NCBI GenBank assembly: GCA_035948315.1
Contig: DASZJG010000061.1
Span: 1-64,000, forward strand
DNA from: CAJCJE01 sp035948315
GTDB lineage: Bacteria > Actinomycetota > Actinomycetes > Mycobacteriales > Pseudonocardiaceae
Direction: 5' to 3'
Length of the DNA stretch: 64,000 nt
Within the stretch, counting starts at the first letter, position 1. Each line of letters starts with the position of its first letter. The notes beneath the pieces were generated by a model. The model saw nothing but the letters and a program-made list of their open reading frames with translations, made no database searches and was not told the origin of the DNA. Below, piece after piece: positions 41,338 through 50,056 of this stretch. Position numbers and translations under genes: made by a program.

Positions 41338-43813
41338 CACCATCGACTTCGGCATCGACCTGGGCACCACGAACAGTGCGGTCGCGGTCGCGGACGGCGG
41401 CACCATCAACGTGATCAAGAACCTGGTGTCCGCGGACACCACGCCCTCGGTGGTGCGCGTGCCCAAACCGGACGTGGTCCAGGTCGGGTTGAAGGCGCGC
41501 GGGTACTGGGACAAGGACCCGGAGAACGTGGCCGCCGAGTTCAAGCTCATGATGGGCCTCGCCGACGCGATCATCGGCTTTCCCCGCTCCGGCGTGACCA
41601 TGACGCCCACCGAGTTGTCCGCCGAGGTGCTGAAGTCGTTGCGGGCGGACGTGACGCGCCAGCGCGGCGAGCCGCCCGAGGCCGCGGTGATCACCGTGCC
41701 AGCCGCGTTCGGGCTCAACCAGAGCAAGGCGACCAGCGACGCGGCGAAGCTGGCCGGGTTCACCGGGAACTGTCCGCTGGTGCAGGAACCGACCGCGGCC
41801 GCGTTCGCCTACGGTCTCCAGGACACCACCGAACACGGCTACTGGCTGGTCTTCGATCTTGGCGGCGGCACGTTCGACGCGGCCATCGTGAGCAAGCGCG
41901 ACGGCGAACTGCGCGTGCTGCACCATGCCGGCGACTCCTACCTCGGCGGCGCCATGATCGACTGGGCGATCGTGGAGAAACTGCTCGTCCCGGCCGCCAC
42001 GCGCGAACTCGGCCGGGTCGAGCTGAGCAGGGGCAACCCGGATCTGGACGTGGTGTGCGCGCTGGCGAAGCTGAAACTCGCCGCCGAGCAGGCCAAGATC
42101 GAACTGTCCACAGTGGATACGACGGTCATCGAGGACCTGTCGCTGACCGTCGGCGGGCGCACCGTCGAACTCGACGTCGAGCTGTGCCGGGCCGACGTGG
42201 AACGGCTGGCCGCGCCGTTCTACGCGCGGGCGATCCAATGCTGCCGAACCGCGTTGCGCGACGGTGAACTGCGCGCGACCGACATCGACCGCGTGCTGCT
42301 GGTCGGCGGCCCGACGCTCGCACCCGGCCTGCGCGGCACACTCGCGGATCCGGTGGCCGGTCTCGGCATCGAACTCGACGTGAGCCAGGACCCGTCCACA
42401 GTGGTCGCCAGGGGAGCGGCGCTGTACGCGAGCACGGTCCGCGTGCGGCGGGTGCTGGCCGCGCCGAAACAGGGCCAGGTCAGCGCCGAGCTGTTCTATC
42501 CGGCGAGCACCTCCTCGCTCAACCCGACCGTGGGCGGCAAGCTGCACAGTGCCTCCACAGTGGACTGGACGCGATACTCGGTGAGCCTGCACAACGAGCA
42601 TGCCAGGCCGCAGTTCCACGGCGACGATGTCCGGCTCAACGCTGAGGGCGCGTTCACCACCGACGTCCCGCTCATGCCGCACGCCGTGTCCCGGTTCACC
42701 CTCCTGGTCGCCGATCCGAGCGGTCACCGGCAGCAGGTCGAGCCGGACACGCTGACCATCACCCATCGCGAGGTCGAGTTCGAGGGACAGGTGCTCAGCG
42801 TCCCGTTGAGCATCGGCCTCGCCGACAACTCGGTCGCCGTGCTGATGGCCAAGGGCGTGCACCTGCCCAGCACGGTCCGCGAATCCTTCGTCACCTCGCT
42901 CACCCTGCACCACGGCGATCCCGATGCCGTGGTGCGCATTCCCGTGCTGCGTGGTGATCACGCGCGCGCCGACCGCAACCCCGAGGTCGGCATGCTGGAG
43001 ATCCGGTCCAGAGACCTGCGGTTCGACCTCCCCGAGGGCACCCGGGTGCAGGTGAGCATGGAGGCCGACAACTCCGGCCTGCTCACCGTCCTCGCCGACG
43101 TCGACCTGGCCAACATCCAGATCGAGGCCGACATCGACCTGGACAACGTGCGGGTGCCCGAACCCGGTGTGCTGCAGGAACTGCTGGCCGAACTGGAACT
43201 GCGCGTGAAACGTCTGCGCGCCGAGTCGGGCGGCTCGGTCGCCGCGCAGGACCAGTTGGCCATGTTCGACCTCCAGGACACCCTCGGCACCTGCCGCGAC
43301 CTGGTCCGCACCGCTGCGACCGACGTCGCGGCGGCCCGCGCGGCGGACGAGAAACTGCGGGACGCGCATGCCGCACTGGACGAGGTCGAGGACGCGGGCC
43401 AGGCGTCGCTGCTGGCCAGGGAACTGCAGGACGCGGTGGAGGAGTGCGCCAGGCTGATGCGTCGCTCGAACCGCGAAGCGGATCGCCGCGAACTCGACGA
43501 CCTGCGCGAGCGTTCCTCCGCCGCGATATCGGCAGGCGACACCAAGGCGATCCGCGCGCAGACCGAACGCGCGGGCCGACTGATCGTCGAGTTCCTGCGC
43601 GAGGAACCGGACTTCCCGCTGATCGTGTTCCGCTGGTTCTGCGATCACCGCGGCGAACTGCGCCCGCCCAGGGAGGTCGACGCGCTGATCCGGCGCGGCG
43701 AGCGGGCAGCGGCCATGGGGGACATGCGCGAACTGGAGACGGTCAACGGGAATCTGCGCAGGCTCACGCCGCCGGACATCGCCGGCTCGATCGGCGGGGT
43801 GAACCGGGTGTGA
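41330..43813 (+). CDS. Hsp70-family protein with enlarged C-terminal region
   Basis: An 827-residue Hsp70. ATPase motifs are complete: GIDLGTTNSAVAV (phosphate 1), VQEPTAAAFAYG, VFDLGGGTFDAAI (phosphate 2) and LLVGGPTLAPGL (adenosine). The substrate-binding part (about 395-600) is recognisable only in outline, and residues of about 600-827 form a long helical tail (TCRDLVRTAATDVAAARAADEK and onwards) that lacks the DnaK EEVD-like ending. It is about 200 residues longer than DnaK. The GTG start has AAGGAG 7 nt upstream. It is not the housekeeping chaperone: its partners are a GrpE-like protein, a J-like membrane protein and an OmpA-like protein. Confidence 0.9.
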   Translation: MRDTIDFGIDLGTTNSAVAVADGGTINVIKNLVSADTTPSVVRVPKPDVVQVGLKARGYWDKDPENVAAEFKLMMGLADAIIGFPRSGVTMTPTELSAEVLKSLRADVTRQRGEPPEAAVITVPAAFGLNQSKATSDAAKLAGFTGNCPLVQEPTAAAFAYGLQDTTEHGYWLVFDLGGGTFDAAIVSKRDGELRVLHHAGDSYLGGAMIDWAIVEKLLVPAATRELGRVELSRGNPDLDVVCALAKLKLAAEQAKIELSTVDTTVIEDLSLTVGGRTVELDVELCRADVERLAAPFYARAIQCCRTALRDGELRATDIDRVLLVGGPTLAPGLRGTLADPVAGLGIELDVSQDPSTVVARGAALYASTVRVRRVLAAPKQGQVSAELFYPASTSSLNPTVGGKLHSASTVDWTRYSVSLHNEHARPQFHGDDVRLNAEGAFTTDVPLMPHAVSRFTLLVADPSGHRQQVEPDTLTITHREVEFEGQVLSVPLSIGLADNSVAVLMAKGVHLPSTVRESFVTSLTLHHGDPDAVVRIPVLRGDHARADRNPEVGMLEIRSRDLRFDLPEGTRVQVSMEADNSGLLTVLADVDLANIQIEADIDLDNVRVPEPGVLQELLAELELRVKRLRAESGGSVAAQDQLAMFDLQDTLGTCRDLVRTAATDVAAARAADEKLRDAHAALDEVEDAGQASLLARELQDAVEECARLMRRSNREADRRELDDLRERSSAAISAGDTKAIRAQTERAGRLIVEFLREEPDFPLIVFRWFCDHRGELRPPREVDALIRRGERAAAMGDMRELETVNGNLRRLTPPDIAGSIGGVNRV

Positions 43814-44724
43814 CCATCGACAACGACACCGTCCGCGACACCGTCCGCGCCGATCTCGCCATCGCGGAAGCCACTGCCCGTGCGCGAGCGGGCGACCTGG
43901 CTGCCGCTCGCCGACAGCTGTCCGATGTGGACTCCGTGGCCGGACTGGATCTGTTGGCCAGGGTGCATGCCCAGTCGGGCGACCTCGACGCGGCGCGCGC
44001 CTGCTGGAGCAGGGTGCGGGCGGCTGAACCGGACCATCCCGGTGCCGAGGCCGGCCTGCGCACCATCGCCGCCATCCGCGCCCACCGTCGCCTCGCCCGC
44101 CCACTGGCCAGGCCGAGCCGAGTCGCGGTGGCCGCGGCCGTCGTCGTCGCGGGTGCGGTCGCGGCCGGCGTCGTCCTGCTCCCGCCCGCCGCACCGGCCC
44201 GAGCGACGACCGCGCAGGACACGTTGGCCCTGCGGGAAAGTCGACGGGCCGACCAGCTGTTGCACCAACTCGCGGCCAGTGCGTCCGCGAGCGCGGCGGC
44301 GAACACGCAGCGGCACAACACGATCGCCGCGATCACCGACCGGCTCACCGAACCGCCGATCCCGGGCCTGCTCGTGCACGGCTCGTCCGACACGGTCGAG
44401 ATCATGTTCGGCGAGGGGCTGTTCGTCAGCGGCGAGCGGCTCACCGCGACCGGCCGGCAGCGCCTGCGCGAACTCGGCACCCGCCTGGCCGGCCTGCCCG
44501 GTTCGATCACCGTCGTCGGCCAGACCGTGGCCGTGCCGGACGGTCCGGCCAGTGGCGGCTCGACCGTGGCCATGTCCCGCGCGATCGCCGCCGCCCAGCA
44601 ACTCGCGTCGGCGAGCGGACTGCCGCTGACCGCGTTCACCCTGGCCAGCGGCGACCAGGCCGATCCGCCCTTTGTCGATCCCGCGCAGGACCGAACCGTG
44701 ATCGTCCAGGTGAGGGTGCCATGA
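43810..44724 (+). CDS. TPR-membrane-OmpA-like protein of the Hsp70 operon
   Basis: A 304-residue protein. Residues 15-90 form about two tetratricopeptide-like hairpins (ARAGDLAAARRQLSDV, AQSGDLDAARACW). A transmembrane helix follows (about 104-125), then a periplasm-equivalent part whose end (LFVSGERLTATGRQRLREL, then ITVVGQTVAV and RTVIVQVRVP) resembles an OmpA-like peptidoglycan-binding fold. It could tie a cytoplasmic chaperone complex to the wall. The GTG overlaps the Hsp70 stop (GTGA). Confidence 0.7.
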   Translation: MTIDNDTVRDTVRADLAIAEATARARAGDLAAARRQLSDVDSVAGLDLLARVHAQSGDLDAARACWSRVRAAEPDHPGAEAGLRTIAAIRAHRRLARPLARPSRVAVAAAVVVAGAVAAGVVLLPPAAPARATTAQDTLALRESRRADQLLHQLAASASASAAANTQRHNTIAAITDRLTEPPIPGLLVHGSSDTVEIMFGEGLFVSGERLTATGRQRLRELGTRLAGLPGSITVVGQTVAVPDGPASGGSTVAMSRAIAAAQQLASASGLPLTAFTLASGDQADPPFVDPAQDRTVIVQVRVP

Positions 44725-44843
44725 TCGAGCGCGTCGTCAGCATTCCGCGTGAGATCGACGAAGAACTGGCCAACCAGGTCACCGCGGAGTTGCTCCTGCT
44801 CTCAGCCGCGGTCTACCGGCATCCAAAACCGCCGAACCCGTAG
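44721..44843 (+). CDS. 40-aa peptide at the end of the Hsp70 operon
   Basis: The frame starts by ATGA overlap with the OmpA-like gene and ends at TAG 44841-44843. The product opens MIERVVSIPREIDEELANQV and ends in YRHPKPPNP. Its placement and clean overlap argue that it is translated. It is too short for a family call; it is acidic and helical in its first 30 residues. It is convergent with the hydroxylase gene, 20 nt away. Confidence 0.55.
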   Translation: MIERVVSIPREIDEELANQVTAELLLLSAAVYRHPKPPNP

Positions 44844-44863
44844 CGGCACCGTCAATACAACTG

Positions 44864-47212
44864 TCAGGCGTTGCCGTGCCAGCGGCGGTGCCCGACGCCG
44901 CCGGACGTCGCGCGGACCAGGTCAAGGCGCGGCTTGGGACCGTCGGTGCGGCCGGTCTGCGGGCGGCGCGCGCCCGCCTGCCACGGGGCAGGCCAGGCCA
45001 CGCCCGGACCTGCGTAATCCTGGTCGGCGGCGGCGTGCAGGGTCCAGTTCGGGTCGTAGAGGTGCGGGCGGCCCAACGCGCACAGGTCGGCGCGGCCGGC
45101 GAGCAGGATCGAGTTCACGTCGTCGTAGGAGGAGATCGCGCCGACCGCCATGGTCGCCACTCCGGTCTCGTTGCGGATCCGGTCCGCGAACGGGGTCTGG
45201 TAGGACCGGCCGAACGCCGGTCGCTCGGCCGGATCGACCTGCCCGGTGGACACGTCCACCAGATCCACGCCGGCCTTCTCGAACGCCTTGGCAATGGCGA
45301 CCGCGTCGTCGGCGGTGATACCGCCGTCGCACCAGTCGGTGGCCGAGATGCGCACGCTCATCGGCTTGTCCGAGGGCCACACCTCGCGGATGGCCGCGAA
45401 CACCTCCAACGGGAAGCGCAGCCGGTTCGCCAGTAAGCCGCCGTAGTCGTCGGTGCGCCGGTTGGTCAGCGGGGAGATGAAGGAGGACAACAGGTAGCCG
45501 TGCGCACAGTGCAGTTCGAGCAGGTCGAACCCGGCGGTCGCGGCCCGTCGCGCGGCGGCGACGAACTGCGCGCGGATCTCGGCGAGATCATCGATGGTCA
45601 GTTCGCGCGGGATCTGGTTGACGCCGTCCCGGTAGGGGAGCGGCGACGGTGCCACCACCTCCCAGTTGTTCTCGGGCAACGGCTCGTCGATGCCCTCCCA
45701 CATGAGCCGGGTCGAGCCCTTGCGGCCGGAGTGGCCGAGCTGGATGCCGATCTTCGCGCCCGACTCCGCGTGCACGAACTCGGTGATCCGCCGCCACTGC
45801 CGCGCCTGCTCGTCGGTGTAGATGCCGGTGCAGCCGGGCGTGATCCGGCCGGTGTCGGACACGCACACCATCTCGGTCATGACGAGCCCGGCGCCACCCA
45901 GTGCCTTGCCGCCGAGGTGGGTGAGGTGAAAGTCGTTGGGCAGGCCGTCGGTGGCGCGGTACATGTCCATCGCGGAGACGACGACCCGGTTTGTCAACTC
46001 CAGTCCGCGCAGCCGCAGCGGATGGAACATCGGCGGGCGGGAGTCGCTGTGCTGGGACCTGGCGAACCAGTCGTCGACCATGGCCACGAACTCGGGGTCG
46101 CGGACCTTGAGGTTGTCGTAGGTGACGCGCCTGCTGCGGGTCATGATGTTGAACGCGAACTGCACCGGGTCCTGCTCGACGTACTGGCCGAGGTTCTCGA
46201 ACCACTCCAGGCTTGCCTGGGCGGCGCGCTGGGTCGACTGCACGACCGGCCGCCGCTCGGTCTCGTACGCGGTCAGCGCCGCGTCCACATCGGACTGTTC
46301 GTGCAGACAGGCGGCCAGCGCGAGCGCGTCCTCCATGGCCAGTTTGGTGCCCGAGCCGATGGAGAAGTGCGCGGTGTGCGCGGCATCGCCGAGTAGCACC
46401 AGGTTCCCGTGTCGCCAGCAGGCGTTGCGCACGGTGTTGAACGACAACCACTTCGAGTTGTTCACGCTGACGTTGGCGTCGCCGAGGACGTCGGCGAACA
46501 GTTCGCGCAGCACCCGCACGGACTTCTCGTCCGACTCGCCGGGCAGCTTCGCGTCGTCCGCGAACGTGGCGAATCCCGCTTTCTCCCAGACCTTCTCGTG
46601 CATCTCCACGATGAACGTGCTGTGGTGCGCGTCGTACGGGTAGCCGTGCACCTGCATCACGCCGTGCTGGGTTTCCCTGATGTAGAACTTGAACGCGTCG
46701 AACACCTTGTCCGTGCCGAGCCACATGTAGCGGCACTGCCGGGTTTCCAGCGTCGGTCGGAACAGCTCGGCGTACCGGTTGCGCACGACCGAGTTCACGC
46801 CGTCCGCCGCGATCACCAGGTCGTGGCTCGCGCGCAGTTCCTCGACATCCGGCGCCATGGTTCGGAAATGCACCATGACGCCCAGTTCCGCGCAGCGTTC
46901 CTGGAGGATCTGGAGCAGGCGTTGCCGGCTCATCGCGGCGAACGCGTGCCCGCCGCTGGTCAGCACCTGGCCGCGGAAGTGCACGTCGATGTCGTCCCAG
47001 AAGGCGAACTCGCGCTGCATGCGCTGGTGGATCCGCTCGTCGGCGTGCTCGATGCCGCCGAGTGTCTCGTCGGAGAAGACCACGCCGAAGCCGAACGTGT
47101 CGTCCGGGGCGTTGCGCTCCCAGACGGTGATCTCGTCGTCCGGGCCGAGTTGCTTGGCCAGGGCGGAGAAGTACAGGCCGGCCGGGCCGCCACCGATCAC
47201 CGCGATGCGCAT
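44864..47212 (-). CDS. FAD monooxygenase/old-yellow-enzyme fusion: anthraniloyl-CoA monooxygenase or salicylyl-CoA 5-hydroxylase
   Basis: A 782-residue fusion. Residues 1-390 are an aromatic-ring FAD hydroxylase: IGGGPAGLYFSALAK at the N-terminus and LLGDAAHTAHFSIGSGTKLA near 284. Residues 398-760 are an FMN old-yellow-enzyme reductase (FHPLRLRGLELTNRVV, GIQLGHSGRKGS, LLELHCAHGYLLSSFISPLTN cut at CAHGYL, ALGRPHLYDP). This two-enzyme layout is that of 2-aminobenzoyl-CoA monooxygenase/reductase and salicylyl-CoA 5-hydroxylase. The adjacent CoA ligase, RidA and beta-oxidation genes favour anthranilate degradation. A -35 box inside a 23-bp operator and TAACAT 6 nt before the ATG suggest a leaderless transcript. 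Confidence 0.92.
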   Translation of the reverse strand: MRIAVIGGGPAGLYFSALAKQLGPDDEITVWERNAPDDTFGFGVVFSDETLGGIEHADERIHQRMQREFAFWDDIDVHFRGQVLTSGGHAFAAMSRQRLLQILQERCAELGVMVHFRTMAPDVEELRASHDLVIAADGVNSVVRNRYAELFRPTLETRQCRYMWLGTDKVFDAFKFYIRETQHGVMQVHGYPYDAHHSTFIVEMHEKVWEKAGFATFADDAKLPGESDEKSVRVLRELFADVLGDANVSVNNSKWLSFNTVRNACWRHGNLVLLGDAAHTAHFSIGSGTKLAMEDALALAACLHEQSDVDAALTAYETERRPVVQSTQRAAQASLEWFENLGQYVEQDPVQFAFNIMTRSRRVTYDNLKVRDPEFVAMVDDWFARSQHSDSRPPMFHPLRLRGLELTNRVVVSAMDMYRATDGLPNDFHLTHLGGKALGGAGLVMTEMVCVSDTGRITPGCTGIYTDEQARQWRRITEFVHAESGAKIGIQLGHSGRKGSTRLMWEGIDEPLPENNWEVVAPSPLPYRDGVNQIPRELTIDDLAEIRAQFVAAARRAATAGFDLLELHCAHGYLLSSFISPLTNRRTDDYGGLLANRLRFPLEVFAAIREVWPSDKPMSVRISATDWCDGGITADDAVAIAKAFEKAGVDLVDVSTGQVDPAERPAFGRSYQTPFADRIRNETGVATMAVGAISSYDDVNSILLAGRADLCALGRPHLYDPNWTLHAAADQDYAGPGVAWPAPWQAGARRPQTGRTDGPKPRLDLVRATSGGVGHRRWHGNA

Positions 47213-47234
47213 GGTCCCATGTTATTCTCGTTCG

Positions 47235-47257
47235 TGACGGTCGTCAAACTTGCGTAA
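47235..47257. promoter_or_regulatory. Pathway operator 1 and promoter of the hydroxylase gene
   Basis: TGACGGTCGTCAA followed by 3 nt and TGCGTAA. Read on the minus strand it contains -35 TTGACG, and 17 bp later -10 TAACAT, 6 nt before the start codon at 47212. Near-identical elements occur at 48853-48875 and 55070-55092. Confidence 0.75.
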
Positions 47258-47259
47258 TG

Positions 47260-48831
47260 TCAGCCGCGCTCGCGCAGCACGTGTCGTTGCAGCTTGCCGG
47301 TGGTGCTGCGCGGCAGGGAGACCACGAACTCGACCGCCCTCGGATACTTGTACGGGGCCAGGTTCCGCTTGACGAACGCCTGCAACTCCACGACCAACTC
47401 TGTGTCGCCGGCCCGTTCGTCGGCCAGGACCACGAACGCCTTGACCAACTGGCCGCGCTCGGTGTCCGGCACGCCGACCACGCAGCATTCGGCGACCGCG
47501 GCATGCGTGACCAGCACCTCCTCCACCTCCGGGCCCGCGATGTTGTAGCCGGAGGAGACGATCATGTCGTCGCTGCGCGCCTGGTAGCGGAAGTAGCCGC
47601 GCTCGTCCTGCACGAACGTGTCGCCGGTCAGGTTCCACCCGTCCCGCACGTACCCGGCCTGGCGTGGATCGGCGAGATAGCGGCAGCCCGTCGGCCCCTT
47701 CACCGCGAGCCGTCCCGGCGTGCCCGGCGGCACCGGTTGGCCCTCCTCGTCCACGATCCTGGCCTGGTAGCCCGGCACCGCCCGGCCCGTCGCGCCCGGC
47801 ACGATGTCCTCGTCGGCGGCCGACACGAACACGTGCAGCATCTCGGTCGACCCGATGCCGTCGATCAGCCGCAGACCGGTCTCCTCGTAGCAGGCGCGCC
47901 AGGTCGCCTCCGGCAGATGTTCACCCGCCGACACCGCCCGCCGCAGCCCGCGCAGGCTCGCCACCCGGCCGGAACGCAACATGGCCCGGTAGGCGGTGGG
48001 CGCGGTGAAGCAGACCGACACCCGGTGCGCGTCGATCGCATCCGCGAGTTCCTCGGGCGACGCCTTCTCGATCAGCAGCGTGCTCGCCCCGACCCGCAGC
48101 GGAAACAGCACCAAACCGCCGAGGCCGAAGGTGAACGCGATCGGCGGCGTCCCGGTGAACACGTCGTCGGCGCGAGGCTTGACCACGTGCCGGGAGAACG
48201 TGTCGGTGACCGCGAGCAGGTCGCGGTGGAAGTGCATGGTCGCCTTCGGCCGCCCGGTCGTGCCCGAGGTGAACGCCAGCAGTGCCACGTCGTCCGCTGC
48301 CGTGTCGACGGCGACGAACGTGGCCGACGCGGTGCGGCAGTGCTGGTCGAGTTCGTCGAAGGTCACGATCGGCGCGCCGCCAAGGTCGGCCTCGGCGAGA
48401 TCGGCGACGAACCGGTCGTCGCACACGGCCAGGCTGATCCGCCCGATGCCGGCGATCGTGCTCAGTTCGCCCGCGCGCAACAGGGGCATCGTCGACACGG
48501 CGACCGCGCCCGCGCGCAACACGGCCAGCCAGCACGCGACGAGTTGGGGTGTGTTCGGGCCGCGCAGCAGCACCCGGTTGCCCGGCACGATGCCGAGATC
48601 GGTGAGCACGTTCGCGATCCGGGCGACCCGCTCGCGCACCTCGCCGTAGGTCCAGCGCTCGCCCGCCGGGGTCAGCAGGCAGGGCCGGTCCGCGTCGTGC
48701 GGGTCGAGCAGTTCGACCGCCGCGTTGAGCCGGTCCGGATAGTGCAGTTCGGGCAGGTCGAAGACGAACTCCGGCCACGACTCGATGGGCGGCAGATGGT
48801 CGCGGCAGAAGGTGTCCAGATGCGCCGTCAT
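47260..48831 (-). CDS. Benzoate/2-aminobenzoate-type CoA ligase
   Basis: A 523-residue acyl-adenylate synthetase. Motif A3 is LLAFTSGTTGRPKATMH, A5 is DGIGSTEMLHVFVS, A7/A8 is GDTFVQDERGYFRYQARSDDM and the catalytic lysine lies in PRSTTGKLQRHVL near the end. Overall it follows benzoate-CoA ligase (the IGSTEMLHIF segment is characteristic). In this cluster it should activate anthranilate or salicylate for the hydroxylase. It is 47 nt upstream of that gene in the same direction, yet each has its own operator. AATGAT lies 6 nt before the ATG, again leaderless in style. Confidence 0.92.
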   Translation of the reverse strand: MTAHLDTFCRDHLPPIESWPEFVFDLPELHYPDRLNAAVELLDPHDADRPCLLTPAGERWTYGEVRERVARIANVLTDLGIVPGNRVLLRGPNTPQLVACWLAVLRAGAVAVSTMPLLRAGELSTIAGIGRISLAVCDDRFVADLAEADLGGAPIVTFDELDQHCRTASATFVAVDTAADDVALLAFTSGTTGRPKATMHFHRDLLAVTDTFSRHVVKPRADDVFTGTPPIAFTFGLGGLVLFPLRVGASTLLIEKASPEELADAIDAHRVSVCFTAPTAYRAMLRSGRVASLRGLRRAVSAGEHLPEATWRACYEETGLRLIDGIGSTEMLHVFVSAADEDIVPGATGRAVPGYQARIVDEEGQPVPPGTPGRLAVKGPTGCRYLADPRQAGYVRDGWNLTGDTFVQDERGYFRYQARSDDMIVSSGYNIAGPEVEEVLVTHAAVAECCVVGVPDTERGQLVKAFVVLADERAGDTELVVELQAFVKRNLAPYKYPRAVEFVVSLPRSTTGKLQRHVLRERG

Positions 48832-48852
48832 GGGACCATCATTCGCTATTTG

Positions 48853-48875
48853 TGACGACAGTCAAGGGTGCGCTA
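48853..48875. promoter_or_regulatory. Pathway operator 2 between ligase and PaaX genes
   Basis: TGACGACAGTCAA followed by 3 nt and TGCGCTA, 22 bp before the ligase start codon (48831) and with -35 TTGACT on the minus strand. Its right end also provides a -35 (TGCGCT) for a divergent PaaX promoter: 17 bp later TATCGT (48892-48897) ends 6 nt before the GTG at 48904. Confidence 0.7.
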
Positions 48876-48903
48876 GGAGGCCGGAGGCGGCTATCGTGTT
48901 CGG

Positions 48904-49743
48904 GTGGCATCGGAAGCAGACGAAGCGGGCGGACGCGGGCAGAAGCCCAGGGCGCTGATCATCACGCTGTACGGCCTGTACGCGCGCGAGACCGGCGGCT
49001 GGCTCAGCGTGGCCTCGATCATCCGTCTGCTCGCCGAATGCGGCGTCGACGAGCCGTCCGTGCGGTCGTCGATCTTCCGGCTCAAGCGCCGCGGCCTGCT
49101 GACCGCCGAGAAGATCGGTGGCGCGGCAGGCTATGCGCTCTCCGAGGAGGCCCAGCGCATCCTCGCCGCGGGTGACCGCCGCATCTTCGAACGCCCGCAC
49201 GCCGAAGCGGACGAAGGCTGGCTGCTGGCCGCGTTCAGCGTGCCCGAGTCCGAACGCGACAAACGCCATCAACTGCGCTCCCAGTTGACCTGGCTCGGTT
49301 TCGGCACGGTGTCCGCCGGCGTGTGGATCGCGCCCGCGCACCTGCTCGACGAAACCACGGACACCCTGCGCCGCCACCACCTCGACGTCTACGTGGAACT
49401 GTTCCGCGGTGAGCACCTGGCCTTCGCCGACACCGCCCAGCGTGTCGGCCAGTGGTGGGACCTGCCCCGGCTGCACGGCCTCTACCAGGAATTCCTGGAC
49501 CACTACGCGCCGATGTCCGCTGCCTACCGGCGCCGAGCCAGGATCGAGGACCAACAGGCGTTCGCGGACTACCTCAACGCGCTCACCGACTGGCGCCGAC
49601 TGTCCTATGCGGACCCCGGCCTACCGGTCAAGGTCCTGCCCAGCGACTGGAACGGCGTCGCCGCCGCCCGCACCTTCTTCGAACTGCGCGACAAACTCGC
49701 CGGTCCCGCGCACCGCCTCGTCGACACGGTCCGCGCGGGCTGA
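48904..49743 (+). CDS. PaaX-family transcriptional regulator
   Basis: A 279-residue protein with an N-terminal winged HTH (VASIIRLLAECGVDEPSVRSSIFRLKRRGLL, split at DEPSVRS) and the PaaX-type central and C-terminal domains (WLGFGTVSAGVWIAP, RGEHLAFAD, FLDHYAPM). PaaX proteins repress aromatic-CoA pathways and are released by an aryl-CoA ligand. Here it is divergent from the CoA ligase across a shared operator, so it is the likely repressor of the three conserved 23-bp sites. The GTG start has no ribosome site, and the TATCGT box 6 nt before it fits a leaderless message. Confidence 0.9.
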   Translation: MASEADEAGGRGQKPRALIITLYGLYARETGGWLSVASIIRLLAECGVDEPSVRSSIFRLKRRGLLTAEKIGGAAGYALSEEAQRILAAGDRRIFERPHAEADEGWLLAAFSVPESERDKRHQLRSQLTWLGFGTVSAGVWIAPAHLLDETTDTLRRHHLDVYVELFRGEHLAFADTAQRVGQWWDLPRLHGLYQEFLDHYAPMSAAYRRRARIEDQQAFADYLNALTDWRRLSYADPGLPVKVLPSDWNGVAAARTFFELRDKLAGPAHRLVDTVRAG

Positions 49744-49756
49744 CCGGTCTCGTCCG

Positions 49757-49936
49757 CTAACGCTTCCACGCGCGACGGACGAGCCGAATCCAGCTGACGT
49801 ACATCTTGTAGAAGATCTGTTGACTGCGGCTTGCCTCGGCGCGGTCGATCCACAGCACTCCGTCGATGAGTTCATAGCCGTTGCGGCTGCCGGGCAGGTA
49901 GTCCAGGTCGTCCACGGTGAACGGTCCTTCACGCAA
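49757..49936 (-). pseudogene. Truncated Uma2-family gene (N-terminal 59 aa)
   Basis: The frame opens at TTG 49936 behind a strong AAAGGAGG and reads FTVDDLDYLPGSRNGYELID, the first 40 residues of Uma2 (DUF820) proteins, then stops after about 20 unrelated residues. Uma2 proteins are normally near 190 residues, so this is a remnant. A relic of the paaX 3' end lies between it and the next Uma2 gene, showing that this segment was duplicated and partly deleted. Confidence 0.6.
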
Positions 49937-49996
49937 GGTAGGCCCTCCTTTCTCGATTTGTTGCTTGGCAAGGAAGATCAGTTGTCCGATGGCCGC

Positions 49997-50050
49997 GAAG
50001 ACTTGGCCGGCCCCGCGCACCGCGCCGTCAACGCGGTGCGCGCAGGCTGA
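49997..50050 (+). pseudogene. Relic of a duplicated paaX 3' end
   Basis: The 54 nt read EDLAGPAHRAVNAVRAG and stop, almost the same as the true PaaX C-terminus DKLAGPAHRLVDTVRAG. No other PaaX sequence remains. The order paaX end - Uma2 - paaX end - Uma2 indicates tandem duplication of this junction. Confidence 0.65.
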
Positions 50051-50056
50051 GCAATG

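Noticed and set aside
41090..44194. Minus-strand frame of over 1000 codons opposite the Hsp70 gene
   Set aside because: Antisense of a clear Hsp70 with all ATPase motifs.
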